DNA from: Stenotrophomonas sp. ASS1
GTDB taxonomy: Bacteria; Pseudomonadota; Gammaproteobacteria; Xanthomonadales; Xanthomonadaceae
Length of the DNA: 64,000 nucleotides
Assembly (NCBI RefSeq): GCF_004346925.1
Contig: NZ_CP031167.1
Span: 3,926,001-3,990,000, forward strand
Direction of reading: 5' to 3'
This document shows positions 50,825 to 59,746 of the stretch, one piece after another; the first letter of the stretch is position 1, and the number at the start of each line of letters is the position of its first letter. Position numbers and translations under genes: made by a program. The notes beneath the pieces were generated by a model. It saw only the letters and a list, made by a program, of their open reading frames with translations. It searched no databases and was not told the origin of the DNA.

Positions 50825-52081
50825 ATGCGCACGCCGCCCGCACCGCTCAGCCTGATGGAACGCGACCGCCGCTGGGCCCTGGCCCGCGACCTCATGGCCA
50901 GTGAACGCCTCGATGCCCTGGTTGTGCATGGCGACCGGGAAGCCGCCGCACCGGCCGGGTTCTCGCCGGACTGCTACTTCACCAATGACCGGCCCGGCTC
51001 GATCGTGGTGTTCGTCGGCGACCAGCCGCCACGGGTGTTCACCTTTGCCTCGCTGATGATTGCCGACCACCTGCAGGCCTGCCTGCGCGGCGACCTGCAG
51101 TGGATCGCACCCGAACAGTTGTGGGTTGGCAAATCCGGTCTGGAGGTTGGCCGCTGGCTGCAGCAATGTGGCCTGCACACGGCACGTATCGGCGTGCTGG
51201 GGCTGGAGCCCTATCCACCGTTCTACTTCGACGGCGCGATGCCCGCGCGCACCCTGCAGGGCATGCAGGCGGCGGTGCCGAACGCGGAATTCGTACCGGT
51301 ATATCGTGCGTTCTTCCAGCGCGCCTCGGTAAAGAGCCAGGAGGAACTGGCGCTGATTGCGCATGCCGCCTGGATCGGTGAATCCATGAGCGAGGCGCTG
51401 CGTGCCACTGCTCGCCCCGGTGTTTCGGAAGCCGAACTGGTTGCCGCAGTGACAGCCGCCTGTTTCTCGCTGGGGGGCTATACCGCCGAGGTGTTGCTCG
51501 GCTCGGGTCCCGAGTATGTGGGCTGGGGACCACCCGCCTGGCAGTATCGTGCGCAGCCGCCGCGCATTCTGCGCGATGGTGACCTGGTGCTGTCGGAGAT
51601 CTTCGCACTGTACGGGCTGATGGAAACCCAGCATCAGGCCGCGGTTGCCATTGGCGAGGTGCACGACGACATCCATCGCGCCGCTGCCGTCGCCCGCAGC
51701 AGCTACGAAGCAGGCCTGTCCGCACTGCGCGTGGGCAATACCTTCGGCGATGTCGTCGACGCGATGGAAGCGCCCCTGCTGGAGGCGGGCGGCTGGCACG
51801 TGCATCCGTTGGTCCACAGCCTCAACCCCTATGGACCGATTGGCTTCGGCCGTGCACCGGGCATCGAAGCGCTGCCGGAGGCCGCGCGCTATGCGCACAT
51901 CGCGCCGCTGCCGACTGTCGGGCGCGAACTGCCCCTGCAGGCCGGCATGTGCTTCGCCTTCGAACCGAACTGTGCATTCGGCCGGCACATGGCCAACATC
52001 GGCGGTACGGTCATCGTCGGCGCGGACGCGGGTACCGCGCTCAATGAAAACTCGACACGGCTGATGCAGGCCGATGCCTGA
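50825..52081 (+). CDS. M24-fold (creatinase/Xaa-Pro peptidase-like) protein with altered metal ligands
   Basis: A 418-residue protein with a creatinase N-terminal domain and a C-terminal pita-bread fold. Where metalloproteases of the family have two Asp, a His and two Glu, this protein shows SEIFALYGLMETQHQ, VHSLNPYG, CFAFEPN and NIGGTVIV; at least three of the five ligands differ from the usual ones. It may be a creatinase-like hydrolase that needs no metal. It overlaps the next gene by 8 bp. Confidence 0.82.
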   Translation: MRTPPAPLSLMERDRRWALARDLMASERLDALVVHGDREAAAPAGFSPDCYFTNDRPGSIVVFVGDQPPRVFTFASLMIADHLQACLRGDLQWIAPEQLWVGKSGLEVGRWLQQCGLHTARIGVLGLEPYPPFYFDGAMPARTLQGMQAAVPNAEFVPVYRAFFQRASVKSQEELALIAHAAWIGESMSEALRATARPGVSEAELVAAVTAACFSLGGYTAEVLLGSGPEYVGWGPPAWQYRAQPPRILRDGDLVLSEIFALYGLMETQHQAAVAIGEVHDDIHRAAAVARSSYEAGLSALRVGNTFGDVVDAMEAPLLEAGGWHVHPLVHSLNPYGPIGFGRAPGIEALPEAARYAHIAPLPTVGRELPLQAGMCFAFEPNCAFGRHMANIGGTVIVGADAGTALNENSTRLMQADA

Positions 52082-52748
52082 GTTCATCGCCCATCTGCAG
52101 ACACCGGCACGGCGGCGCGCGGCCGAGACGCGCAGCGGGCAGACCCGAGCCCGACTGCTGCACGCGGGGCTGCAGCTGTTCAGCGCGTTCGGCGTGGAGG
52201 GTGTGCGTACCCGCCAGCTGGTGGACATGGCCGGCTGCAGCCAGTCAGCCATTCCCTATCACTTCGGTGGCAAGCAGGAACTGTATGCCGCCGTACTGCA
52301 GCGCTGCGCTCAAGCCATTGCCGAGCGATTGCCGCTGCCGGCAACGCCACCCAACGGCGCGCGGCAGGCCGCGCAGCAGCTGCAGCAGTTGATGCGGGCA
52401 TTCGTCCATGCCTTGCTTTCGGCGCCGGATGCAGGTCCACGCACGCTGCTGTTGGCGCGCGAACAGATCCAACCGACGGCGGCGTTCGCCAGTGCCCACC
52501 GTACGCTGTTCGAACCCCTGCACTCCACGTTGGCCGCGTGCGTAGCGTGCCTGCGCGGCAGCGAACCATCCAGCGCCGAGACGGTGCTGCGTACCCACGC
52601 CCTGCTCGGCCAAGCGATCGTCTTCGCCGTCTCCCACGGAGCTCTGCAGGCGCGACTGAACCAGGGAGCTCCCTTGGCAGACGTAGAGACGATCGGGTCG
52701 GTGGTCAGTGGCATGGCACTGGCGGCAGCGAAGGCAGCGCCCGCCTGA
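52074..52748 (+). CDS. TetR-family regulator
   Basis: A 224-residue TetR/AcrR regulator with the helix-turn-helix LHAGLQLFSAFGVEGVRTRQL...CSQSAIPYHFGGKQEL and a C-terminal domain like the CerR (DUF1956) group. Overlap with the M24 gene implies translational coupling, so it may control that gene in response to its substrate. Confidence 0.88.
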   Translation: MPEFIAHLQTPARRRAAETRSGQTRARLLHAGLQLFSAFGVEGVRTRQLVDMAGCSQSAIPYHFGGKQELYAAVLQRCAQAIAERLPLPATPPNGARQAAQQLQQLMRAFVHALLSAPDAGPRTLLLAREQIQPTAAFASAHRTLFEPLHSTLAACVACLRGSEPSSAETVLRTHALLGQAIVFAVSHGALQARLNQGAPLADVETIGSVVSGMALAAAKAAPA

Positions 52749-52883
52749 ATGGCTGCCTGATCAGCCCCGTGCGCAGGGCGCGTGAAAACCGGGGCGAAGA
52801 TGGCGACCTGGACTTAGCGTGCGATGGCCAAGCATGGATGCCGTCGTCTACGAAGGCGACGCCCACACCGCAGGAGATTTCAC

Positions 52884-53189
52884 ATGACTGAGCAGAACCC
52901 GCGCAGCTCCAACCGGGGTTTCGCATCAATGGACCAGGAAAAGCAGCGCGCGATCGCTGCCAAGGGCGGGCGCGCCGCACATGCCTCCGGCAACGCGCAT
53001 GAATTCAGTCCGGCCGAGGCACGTGTCGCAGGCCGCAAAGGCGGCGAGGCGATCAGCCGCAACCGCCAGCACATGGCCGAGATCGGTCGTGAAGGTGGAC
53101 ACGCTCGCCACGCCAATGCGCGCCAGCAGCAACAACAGCCTCAGGAGATCGAACGCACGGCAGCGGGTCCGCAACGCCAGCAGGGCTGA
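52884..53189 (+). CDS. KGG-repeat stress protein
   Basis: A 101-residue, highly hydrophilic protein with three KGG-type motifs (AAKGGRAAH, AGRKGGEAIS, IGREGGHARHA) and a Gln-rich tail. Such proteins resemble the GsiB/Con-10 family of general stress and desiccation proteins. The ATG at 52884 has AGGAG 7 nt upstream. It is a monocistronic gene. Confidence 0.87.
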   Translation: MTEQNPRSSNRGFASMDQEKQRAIAAKGGRAAHASGNAHEFSPAEARVAGRKGGEAISRNRQHMAEIGREGGHARHANARQQQQQPQEIERTAAGPQRQQG

Positions 53190-53199
53190 ATGCAGCGCG

Positions 53200-54672
53200 T
53201 CAGGCCGGTGCGCGCTGCCGATACAGCCCGAGCGCCGCAAGCAGGGCCAGCGCACCGGCCACAGCCATCGCCCATCCGAAACCACTGGCCATCGCACTGC
53301 GATACCACGTCAGCATCTGTGGCGTGGCGTGCATCGAGCCCGGTTGCAGAATCAGTTCGCGCGCCTGTGCCGCCAGCTCCCGCTGCCCGGCCGCCTGCGC
53401 GGACGCGGCGAACTGCTGCACGGCGCGCTGGCCCATCAGGCTGCCCAGCAGCGCGATGCCCAGGCTCATGCCTGCCTGACGTAACGCGTTCATCGTGGCT
53501 GAGGCAATACCCGCGCGCTCGACCGGCGCGCTGGCCATGACCGCCATGCCGGTCGCCGGCACTGCCAGCCCCATTCCAATGCCAAGCAGCACCAGCACAG
53601 CACTGGAATAGGCGTGCGAAGTAGCCGGTTCGAACGTGGCCATCGCGCACAGCGCCGCCCCGGCCAGGGAATAGCCCAGCACCAGCGCGGCGTGCAGCCC
53701 GAGGTGGGCGACCAGACGCCCGAACAACAGCGAGACGGCACCCATCAACAGGAACTGCGGGGCCAACTGGGAGCCTGCCAGCGCAGCGTTATGCCCCTGT
53801 GCCTGCTGGAAGAACAGCGACAGGAAGAACAGGCTGGCATAGGCAGTGAAGCCCAGCACGAACGAGGCCAGGTTGAACATGCCGAAGCGGCGGTCGGCAA
53901 ACAGGTCCAGCGGCAGCAATGGGCGTGCCACCCGGCGTTCGACGATGCCGAACAGGATCAACCCGGCAGCTGCCACGCCCAGCGCCAGCAGCGTCACCGG
54001 GGCCAGCAGGCCATGCGCGCCGATCGCGATCAGGCCATAGCTCAGCGTACCCAGCGCGACGACGCTGAGCAGCTGCCCGGCAGGGTCCAGCGCAGCGTGC
54101 TGCGGATGCCGCCGCTCCGGAATTCCCCAGGCGCCCAGCGCCAGCGCGAGCAGGCCCAACGGCAGGTTGATCAGGAAGATGCTGGGCCATCCGACGCGCT
54201 GTACCAGCACGCCGCCCAGCAGCGGGCCAAGCACCAGGGCCAGCGCACTGAACGCCGACCAGCCACCGATCGCACGTGCACGTTGGCGCGGATCCGGGAA
54301 TGCATGGCTGAGAATCGGCATCGCGCTGGGAATCAGCAACGCGCCAGCGATGCCCTGCACTGCGCGTCCAGCTACCAGGGTCGCAAGATTGCCGGCACAG
54401 GCGCACAGCAGCGACCCCAGCGTGAAGGTGGCGACGCTGAGCAGCCACATCCGCCGATGACCGTAACGGTCCCCAAGCGGCCCCGCCGACAGCATCAACG
54501 CCGACAGCGCGATTGCATACGCATTGATCACCCACTGCAGGCCGGCCATGTCGGTATTCAACGCCTGCTGCAGGGTCGGCAGGGCGACGTTGACGATGCT
54601 GATGTCCAGCGAGGCGAGGAATGTGCCGAGGTAGGCCGCCAGCACCAGGGCCGGCCGCTGGAAACGTCGCAT
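53200..54672 (-). CDS. MFS multidrug exporter, DHA2 (14-helix) family
   Basis: A 490-residue EmrB/QacA-type transporter with motif A-like GPLGDRYGHRRMW, motif C region near FSALALVLGPLLGGVLVQ, and LDISIVNVALPTLQ in helix 1, which is typical of DHA2. About 14 hydrophobic segments are visible. It is divergent from a TetR regulator 127 bp away with two palindromic operators between them, the usual design for a drug-inducible pump. Confidence 0.92.
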   Translation of the reverse strand: MRRFQRPALVLAAYLGTFLASLDISIVNVALPTLQQALNTDMAGLQWVINAYAIALSALMLSAGPLGDRYGHRRMWLLSVATFTLGSLLCACAGNLATLVAGRAVQGIAGALLIPSAMPILSHAFPDPRQRARAIGGWSAFSALALVLGPLLGGVLVQRVGWPSIFLINLPLGLLALALGAWGIPERRHPQHAALDPAGQLLSVVALGTLSYGLIAIGAHGLLAPVTLLALGVAAAGLILFGIVERRVARPLLPLDLFADRRFGMFNLASFVLGFTAYASLFFLSLFFQQAQGHNAALAGSQLAPQFLLMGAVSLLFGRLVAHLGLHAALVLGYSLAGAALCAMATFEPATSHAYSSAVLVLLGIGMGLAVPATGMAVMASAPVERAGIASATMNALRQAGMSLGIALLGSLMGQRAVQQFAASAQAAGQRELAAQARELILQPGSMHATPQMLTWYRSAMASGFGWAMAVAGALALLAALGLYRQRAPA

Positions 54673-54714
54673 GTACGGCTCCCGGGGGAAGGATGTGTGC
54701 GCATCCTAGCCACT

Positions 54715-54747
54715 GACTGACCGTCGGTCAATGACTGACGGTCAGTC
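54715..54747. promoter_or_regulatory. Double palindromic operator for the TetR regulator
   Basis: TGACCGTCGGTCA (54718-54730) and GACTGACGGTCAGTC (54733-54747) are two adjacent perfect odd-length palindromes that share the TGAC-GTCA half-sites; the outer 11-bp arms (54715-54725, 54737-54747) also form one larger inverted repeat. They lie between the divergent exporter and TetR genes. Confidence 0.85.
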
Positions 54748-54799
54748 GGTGCGACAGGCCAGCTAGAATGGCTCCCGTCGCACCCGGACCTTGCCCACC

Positions 54800-55420
54800 A
54801 TGCAGACCCCAGCTGTCGCCAGGCCACGCACCAAACCTGCGGAAACCCGCCAGGAAGAACTGATGGACGCCGCGCAGGCGCTGTTCCTGTCAAAGGGAGT
54901 GGATGCCACCACCATCAGCGACATCGTCGCCGCAGCCGACGTTGCCAAGGGCACCTTCTATACCTATTTCGCCTCGCGCACCGAGATTCTGCAGGCGCTG
55001 GCGCAGCGCTATACCCGGCGTTTCATGGAAGACGTCGACCGCGCCGTGCAGCATTACCCGGCCAGCGATGGCATAGCGCGCCTGCGCGCCTGGATCCGCG
55101 CCAACATCGAACTTTATGTGCGCACCCATGCACTGCACGACGTGGTGTACGCCAACCATCACCACCACCAGCGTGGCAACGCCGAACGCAGTGCGATCCA
55201 GCAGCAACTGCTGGGCATCCTCGAAGCAGGCAATGCCGCAGCTCTGTGGCAGCTTCCAGCGCCCAAAGTCACCGCCTCGTTGATCTATGCCGGCGTGCAC
55301 GGCGCCACCGACGACCTGATCGCCACACCCGCACAGGATGCCGATGCCTTCATCGCCGCCGTGGTGGATGATTGCCTGCGCATGGTCGGCGTGCCACCAA
55401 CCGGTGCCAAACGTCGCTGA
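54800..55420 (+). CDS. TetR-family repressor of the divergent MFS exporter
   Basis: A 206-residue regulator with a classic TetR helix-turn-helix (AAQALFLSKGVDATTISDIVAAADVAKGTFYTYFAS) and a variable ligand-binding C-terminus containing the odd run NHHHHQRGN. The ATG at 54800 is used; TTG 54791 is less likely. The control of the 53200-54672 pump is inferred from the shared operator region. Confidence 0.9.
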   Translation: MQTPAVARPRTKPAETRQEELMDAAQALFLSKGVDATTISDIVAAADVAKGTFYTYFASRTEILQALAQRYTRRFMEDVDRAVQHYPASDGIARLRAWIRANIELYVRTHALHDVVYANHHHHQRGNAERSAIQQQLLGILEAGNAAALWQLPAPKVTASLIYAGVHGATDDLIATPAQDADAFIAAVVDDCLRMVGVPPTGAKRR

Positions 55421-55435
55421 CGGGCTTTCTGCTGC

Positions 55436-55786
55436 TCAGATGTGGGCGAGGATGTTCAACAACCGCCCGAACGGGTCACGGACGAAGAAGCGGCGCACAC
55501 CCCAGGGCTCATCGGCGGGGCCATATTCCAGCGGGATGCCGGCCGCGCGCATGCGTTCCAGTACCTGTTGCAGATTGTCCACTTCTATCGACAGGTCCGG
55601 CACCGTGGTGCCGGATCCCCCTTCAGCGGCAAAGCTGACCTGCGCCAGCGCGCTGCCCTCGCCGCCATGGGTGACGATCCAGCCGTGGTCCATCACCACC
55701 GGCATGCCCAGCAGCTCGCCATAGAACGCTGCGGCACGCGCAGGGTCAGGCGTGGCGATGTTGGCGACGACACGTTTGACGGCCAT
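55436..55786 (-). CDS. Glyoxalase/bleomycin-resistance (VOC) protein
   Basis: A 116-residue VOC-fold protein: two beta-alpha-beta-beta-beta units, the first starting VVANIATPDPARAAAFYGELLG and the second with LSIEVDNLQQVLERMRAAG, ending WGVRRFFVRDPFGRLLNIL, which carries a typical metal-side Glu-to-Asn variation. Substrate is unknown. It converges with the TetR gene. Confidence 0.88.
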   Translation of the reverse strand: MAVKRVVANIATPDPARAAAFYGELLGMPVVMDHGWIVTHGGEGSALAQVSFAAEGGSGTTVPDLSIEVDNLQQVLERMRAAGIPLEYGPADEPWGVRRFFVRDPFGRLLNILAHI

Positions 55787-55862
55787 GTGCGGCGGCTCCG
55801 ATGCGATTCCCCATCCTCGCTGCTGCGTGCATGGCCTGCAAGCGGGCGGCGCTGAAACAGAA

Positions 55863-55885
55863 GAGCCCCGTCAGGGACGGGGCTC
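55863..55885 (-). terminator. Terminator after the small Cys-rich gene
   Basis: GAGCCCCGTC and GACGGGGCTC form a 10-bp stem with a 3-nt loop; on the minus strand TTCTGTTT follows. It lies between the small secreted-protein gene and the VOC gene. Confidence 0.75.
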
Positions 55886-55910
55886 GTCATCAATCCTGCA
55901 TTGCCACTGC

Positions 55911-56111
55911 TTACTCAGCGCCGCAGCGATCCATGATGCAACGATCGTATTCGTACTGGCATTCCATCGCATCAACGCCACCGGACAGACACGCCTGGTA
56001 AGCCTTCCAACAGGGAAGATCGCATGGCGGAATCGGCCCAGCCACAGCAACCGAACCGCTGCAGGCCAAGGCGAACACCGCACCCGCGATCATTTTCCTG
56101 AAAGTACGCAT
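55911..56111 (-). CDS. Small secreted cysteine-rich protein
   Basis: A 66-residue protein with a signal peptide (MRTFRKMIAGAVFALACSG, cleavage probably after SVAVA). The mature part of about 40 residues has six Cys (CDLPC, QAC, MEC, DRC, DRC) and is acidic, consistent with two or three disulfides. AAGGAG lies 8 nt before ATG 56111; ATG 56117 is possible. I do not recognise a family. Confidence 0.65.
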   Translation of the reverse strand: MRTFRKMIAGAVFALACSGSVAVAGPIPPCDLPCWKAYQACLSGGVDAMECQYEYDRCIMDRCGAE

Positions 56112-56299
56112 CGACATCACTCCTTGATAAGCCTGGTGAGCCCAGGCCGGGCCACGGCAGCGAGGCCTTCGGGAGATGGAGTGAACGCCCGTGTCACGGA
56201 ACATTAACCTATTCATTAAATTTCTTTCACACCACTGGGGGTGATCGGCGCGCTGCGGGGTTAACGGCCTTGTTGTCCGTCAATCAAGGAAGTTGTCCG

Positions 56300-59200
56300 A
56301 TGAATCACCCGCTGCACGGCCGTTCGTCCCACTCCCGTTCTCCCCTGCACAGCCGCCTCGCGCTGGCTGTGGCCAGTTCCCTGTTGCTGGCTGCTGCCAC
56401 GCCCGCCATCGCCAGCGAATCACTCGACACCTGGCAGCAACAGCGCCAGTTGCAGGCGGCCTGGGCGCAACCGGCCATGTCGGCGATCCCTTCTGCCCCG
56501 CCTCAGTTGCCGGTTGCAGCAGCCACGGCGGTTGCCAGCACCACGACGATTCCCGGCAATGCGGGTGACCCATCCAGTTGGCGCACGGATGAATTCAATG
56601 CCGACTGGGGTTTGGGTGCGACAAACGCGGACCATGCCTACGCGCGTGGCCTGACCGGTACCGGTATACGCCTGGGTGTGTTCGACAGTGGCACAGGCCT
56701 CGACCACCCGGAGTTCGCCGGGAAGAACCATCGCAGCCTCCGTCTGGCCGATGTGTTGGCCGATGGCAGCCTATGCGGCAGCGAGATACTTGCCGGCCCG
56801 GATGCCTGCTTCGCCAGCGATGGCAATCAGGTCGCCATCGATTACACCCTCATTGACCCGGCCTACAAGAACCTGCTCAATCGCAACGGCTACTTCGAGG
56901 GTCCGGGCTACAACGTGCACGGCACCCACGTATCCGGAACCATCGCCGCCAACCGCGATGGCAACGGCATGCACGGCGTGGCGTTCGGCGCTGACCTCAC
57001 CGTAGCCCGCCTGTTTGCCAACAGCGTGAACTACTTGACCGTCGTCGAGCGCAATGGCGGACTGTACCTGGACAGCAAATCGGTCGCCGGGCTCGGCGCC
57101 TCAGATTCGGTTTTCCCGCAGCTCTATGCTCAGCTCAACGAGCAGCACGTGCGCGCGGTCAACCACAGTTGGGGCCTGACCAACGAGCCCGATACCGCCG
57201 CGAAACTCGACTTCTATCTGTCGCACCCTGATCTTGCGGACAGCCTTGGCGCGATAGCGGAAGGCTCTCGTGCCCGCGGACTGATCCAAGTATGGGCTGC
57301 CGGCAACACCGACGCGGTCAATCCCTCGTCAGAGCAGGCGCCGATTGCAGGCATGTACGCATCGATGCCACGCGCATTCACTGACATCGAGCCTTACTGG
57401 CTGGCCGTAGTGAACGTCAACCAGGCGTTGGAGTTGAGCAATCGTTCCATGCGCTGCGGCCTGGCCGCCAACTGGTGCCTGGCCGCGCCGGGTTCGAACA
57501 TCAATTCGACGGTCTATGGCGAAGATTCGGTCATCGATGCCAGTCCCCGCGAGGACAATGGCAATGTGATCCTCGAGGTCTCCGGTCAGGCCCCTACGTA
57601 TGCCTACGGGAACCTGAGCGGTACATCCATGGCGGCGCCCCATGTAACCGGCGCGCTGGGTCTGCTGTTCGAACGCTTCCCCTACCTGGACAGCGCGCAG
57701 GTCCGCGACGTGCTGCTGACCACCGCGCGCGATCTGGGCGCACCGGGCATCGATGAGATCTATGGCTGGGGCCTGATGGACCTGCGCAAGGCCATCGAAG
57801 GCTACGGCTCGCTGCGCGTGGACACCAACGTGGTGATGAACCAGAAGGCCGGTGGCCTGAAGGTGTGGGAAGGCGATGCCTGGGATGACTGGACCAACGA
57901 CATCGGCGGCCCCGGCAAGCTGACCAAGTCCGGCATCGGCTGGCTGCGCCTGAGTGGTGGCAACACCTTCAACGGCGCAGTGCTGCAGGACGGCACGCTG
58001 GAATTGAACGGCACCAACACACTCACGTCAGCGGTCGAAGTTCAGGGTGGCCAGTTCCTGCTCAACGGCTCGCTGGTCTCCACCGCCCTGAACACCACCG
58101 GAGGCGTGAGCACGGTCAGCAGCAGCGGCCTGCTGAAGGACAGCAACCTGACGGTCAACGGTGGCGTGGTGTCCTTCAACGGCACGCAGACCGGCGGCAC
58201 CACCACGGTCGGTGCCAACGGCCTGCTGAAGGGCATCGGCACGCTGGGCAACACCCGTGTGGACGGCATCATCGCGCCCGGCAATTCGATCGGCACGCTG
58301 ACCATCAACGGCGACTACGTGCAGGGCGCAACCGGCGTCTATGCCGCCGAACTTGCTCCGGGCGGCCGCAGTGACCAGTTGCACGTAACCGGCACCGCCA
58401 CTCTCGGCGGCACCTTGGTCGCACTGCCGGAGCCGGGTACCTACTACCTCGGCGAGCAGTTCAATTTCATCCGCGCCGACGGCGGTGTCAGCGGCCAGTT
58501 CGCGAAAACCGACTTCAGCGCGTTCTCGCCGTTCCTGCAGTTCAGCCTGGCCTACGGCGCCAATGGCACCCGCATCGACGTGACCCGGGGTGCCTCGCTC
58601 GCCAGCGCCGCCACCACGCCGAACCAGCGTGCGGCCGCGGCCGTGGCCGATGGACTGGCGATCAACCAGGGCCTGCCCAAGCCGCTGACGCAACTGTTCC
58701 CGCAACAGGTGGGTGGCGTGCTCGATGGCCTCAGCGGCGAGCTGCATCCGGCCACGGCGCTGGCCCTGGTCGAGGGCAGCCGCTATGTGCGCGATGCCGC
58801 ACTGTCACGTCGTGCCGGTGCCACCGCACCCGGTGCCGATGCGGGTGATGCCACCGGCGCCTGGGTGCAGGCACTGGGCGGCAACAGCAAGCTGGATGGC
58901 AACAGCAACACCGCGCGCACCGACGCCAACAGCAACGGCCTGCTGGTCGGCATCGACCGCGAGTTCGGTGGCTGGCAGATCGGCGTGCTGGCCGGTACAG
59001 GCCGCACCGACGTGAAGCAGCAAGAGCGTCGTGCCAAGTCGAAGATCGACAACACGCACTTCGGCGCCTATGCCAGCCACACCTGGGGCGGCTTCGGCCT
59101 GCGTGGTGGCGTGGCATGGAGCCGCAACGAAGTGAAGAGCACGCGTGATGTTGCCTTCGCCGGCTTCAGCGACAGCCTCAGCGCGCGCTACAACGCACGT

Positions 59201-59680
59201 ACGCGCCAGGCCTTCATCGAAGCGGGCTACCGCTTCGGCAATGCGGAAGGCGGGCTGGAGCCATACCTGCAGGTCGCCCGCGTGGAAGTGGACCTGAAGC
59301 AGATCAACGAGCGTGGCGGCGCGGCCGCACTGCACGGCAAGGTGGACGACACCGGCACCACCATCGCCACCGCTGGCCTGCGCTTCGACAAGGGCCTGAA
59401 GGCATCGTTCCAGCAGGACAGCTGGCTGCACCTGCGCGGTGGCGTGGGCTATCGCCGCGCCTTCGGTGACCGCAGCCAGGTGGCCAACCTGGCCTTCGCC
59501 AACAGCAGCACCACCTTTGCAGTCGAGGGCGCACCGATTGCCGACAACGCCGTCGTGGCCGAGCTGGGCCTGGCAGCGTGGCTGACCCCGCGGCAGCAGC
59601 TGGAGCTGGGCTACAGCGGCCAGTTCGGCAGTGAAAGCCGCGACCATGGCGCCACCGCACGCTGGTCTGTGCGCTTCTAA
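56300..59680 (+). CDS. Subtilase autotransporter (S8 serine protease)
   Basis: A 1126-residue type V secreted protease. The signal peptide ends near residue 39 (TPAIAS). The subtilisin domain has Asp129 (GVFDSGTG), His206 (VHGTHVSG) and Ser443 (SGTSMAAPHVTG). An autotransporter-associated beta-helix (LSGGNTFNGAVLQDGTLELNG, then TTVGANGLLKGIGTLGN) leads into a C-terminal 12-strand barrel of about 280 residues ending ARWSVRF. It is likely an extracellular or surface protease, related to the large S8 autotransporters of Xanthomonas and Stenotrophomonas. It starts at ATG 56300 after AAGGAA. Confidence 0.95.
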   Translation: MNHPLHGRSSHSRSPLHSRLALAVASSLLLAAATPAIASESLDTWQQQRQLQAAWAQPAMSAIPSAPPQLPVAAATAVASTTTIPGNAGDPSSWRTDEFNADWGLGATNADHAYARGLTGTGIRLGVFDSGTGLDHPEFAGKNHRSLRLADVLADGSLCGSEILAGPDACFASDGNQVAIDYTLIDPAYKNLLNRNGYFEGPGYNVHGTHVSGTIAANRDGNGMHGVAFGADLTVARLFANSVNYLTVVERNGGLYLDSKSVAGLGASDSVFPQLYAQLNEQHVRAVNHSWGLTNEPDTAAKLDFYLSHPDLADSLGAIAEGSRARGLIQVWAAGNTDAVNPSSEQAPIAGMYASMPRAFTDIEPYWLAVVNVNQALELSNRSMRCGLAANWCLAAPGSNINSTVYGEDSVIDASPREDNGNVILEVSGQAPTYAYGNLSGTSMAAPHVTGALGLLFERFPYLDSAQVRDVLLTTARDLGAPGIDEIYGWGLMDLRKAIEGYGSLRVDTNVVMNQKAGGLKVWEGDAWDDWTNDIGGPGKLTKSGIGWLRLSGGNTFNGAVLQDGTLELNGTNTLTSAVEVQGGQFLLNGSLVSTALNTTGGVSTVSSSGLLKDSNLTVNGGVVSFNGTQTGGTTTVGANGLLKGIGTLGNTRVDGIIAPGNSIGTLTINGDYVQGATGVYAAELAPGGRSDQLHVTGTATLGGTLVALPEPGTYYLGEQFNFIRADGGVSGQFAKTDFSAFSPFLQFSLAYGANGTRIDVTRGASLASAATTPNQRAAAAVADGLAINQGLPKPLTQLFPQQVGGVLDGLSGELHPATALALVEGSRYVRDAALSRRAGATAPGADAGDATGAWVQALGGNSKLDGNSNTARTDANSNGLLVGIDREFGGWQIGVLAGTGRTDVKQQERRAKSKIDNTHFGAYASHTWGGFGLRGGVAWSRNEVKSTRDVAFAGFSDSLSARYNARTRQAFIEAGYRFGNAEGGLEPYLQVARVEVDLKQINERGGAAALHGKVDDTGTTIATAGLRFDKGLKASFQQDSWLHLRGGVGYRRAFGDRSQVANLAFANSSTTFAVEGAPIADNAVVAELGLAAWLTPRQQLELGYSGQFGSESRDHGATARWSVRF

Positions 59681-59702
59681 ACACGTGCTCTCTTGACGGG
59701 TT

Positions 59703-59731
59703 GGGGCGGCCTTGCGGCCGCCCCCTTTTTT
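59703..59731 (+). terminator. Terminator after the autotransporter gene
   Basis: GGGGCGGCC (59703-59711) pairs with GGCCGCCCC (59716-59724), followed by CTTTTTT. Confidence 0.9.
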
Positions 59732-59746
59732 GCCCGCCACCCAGCG

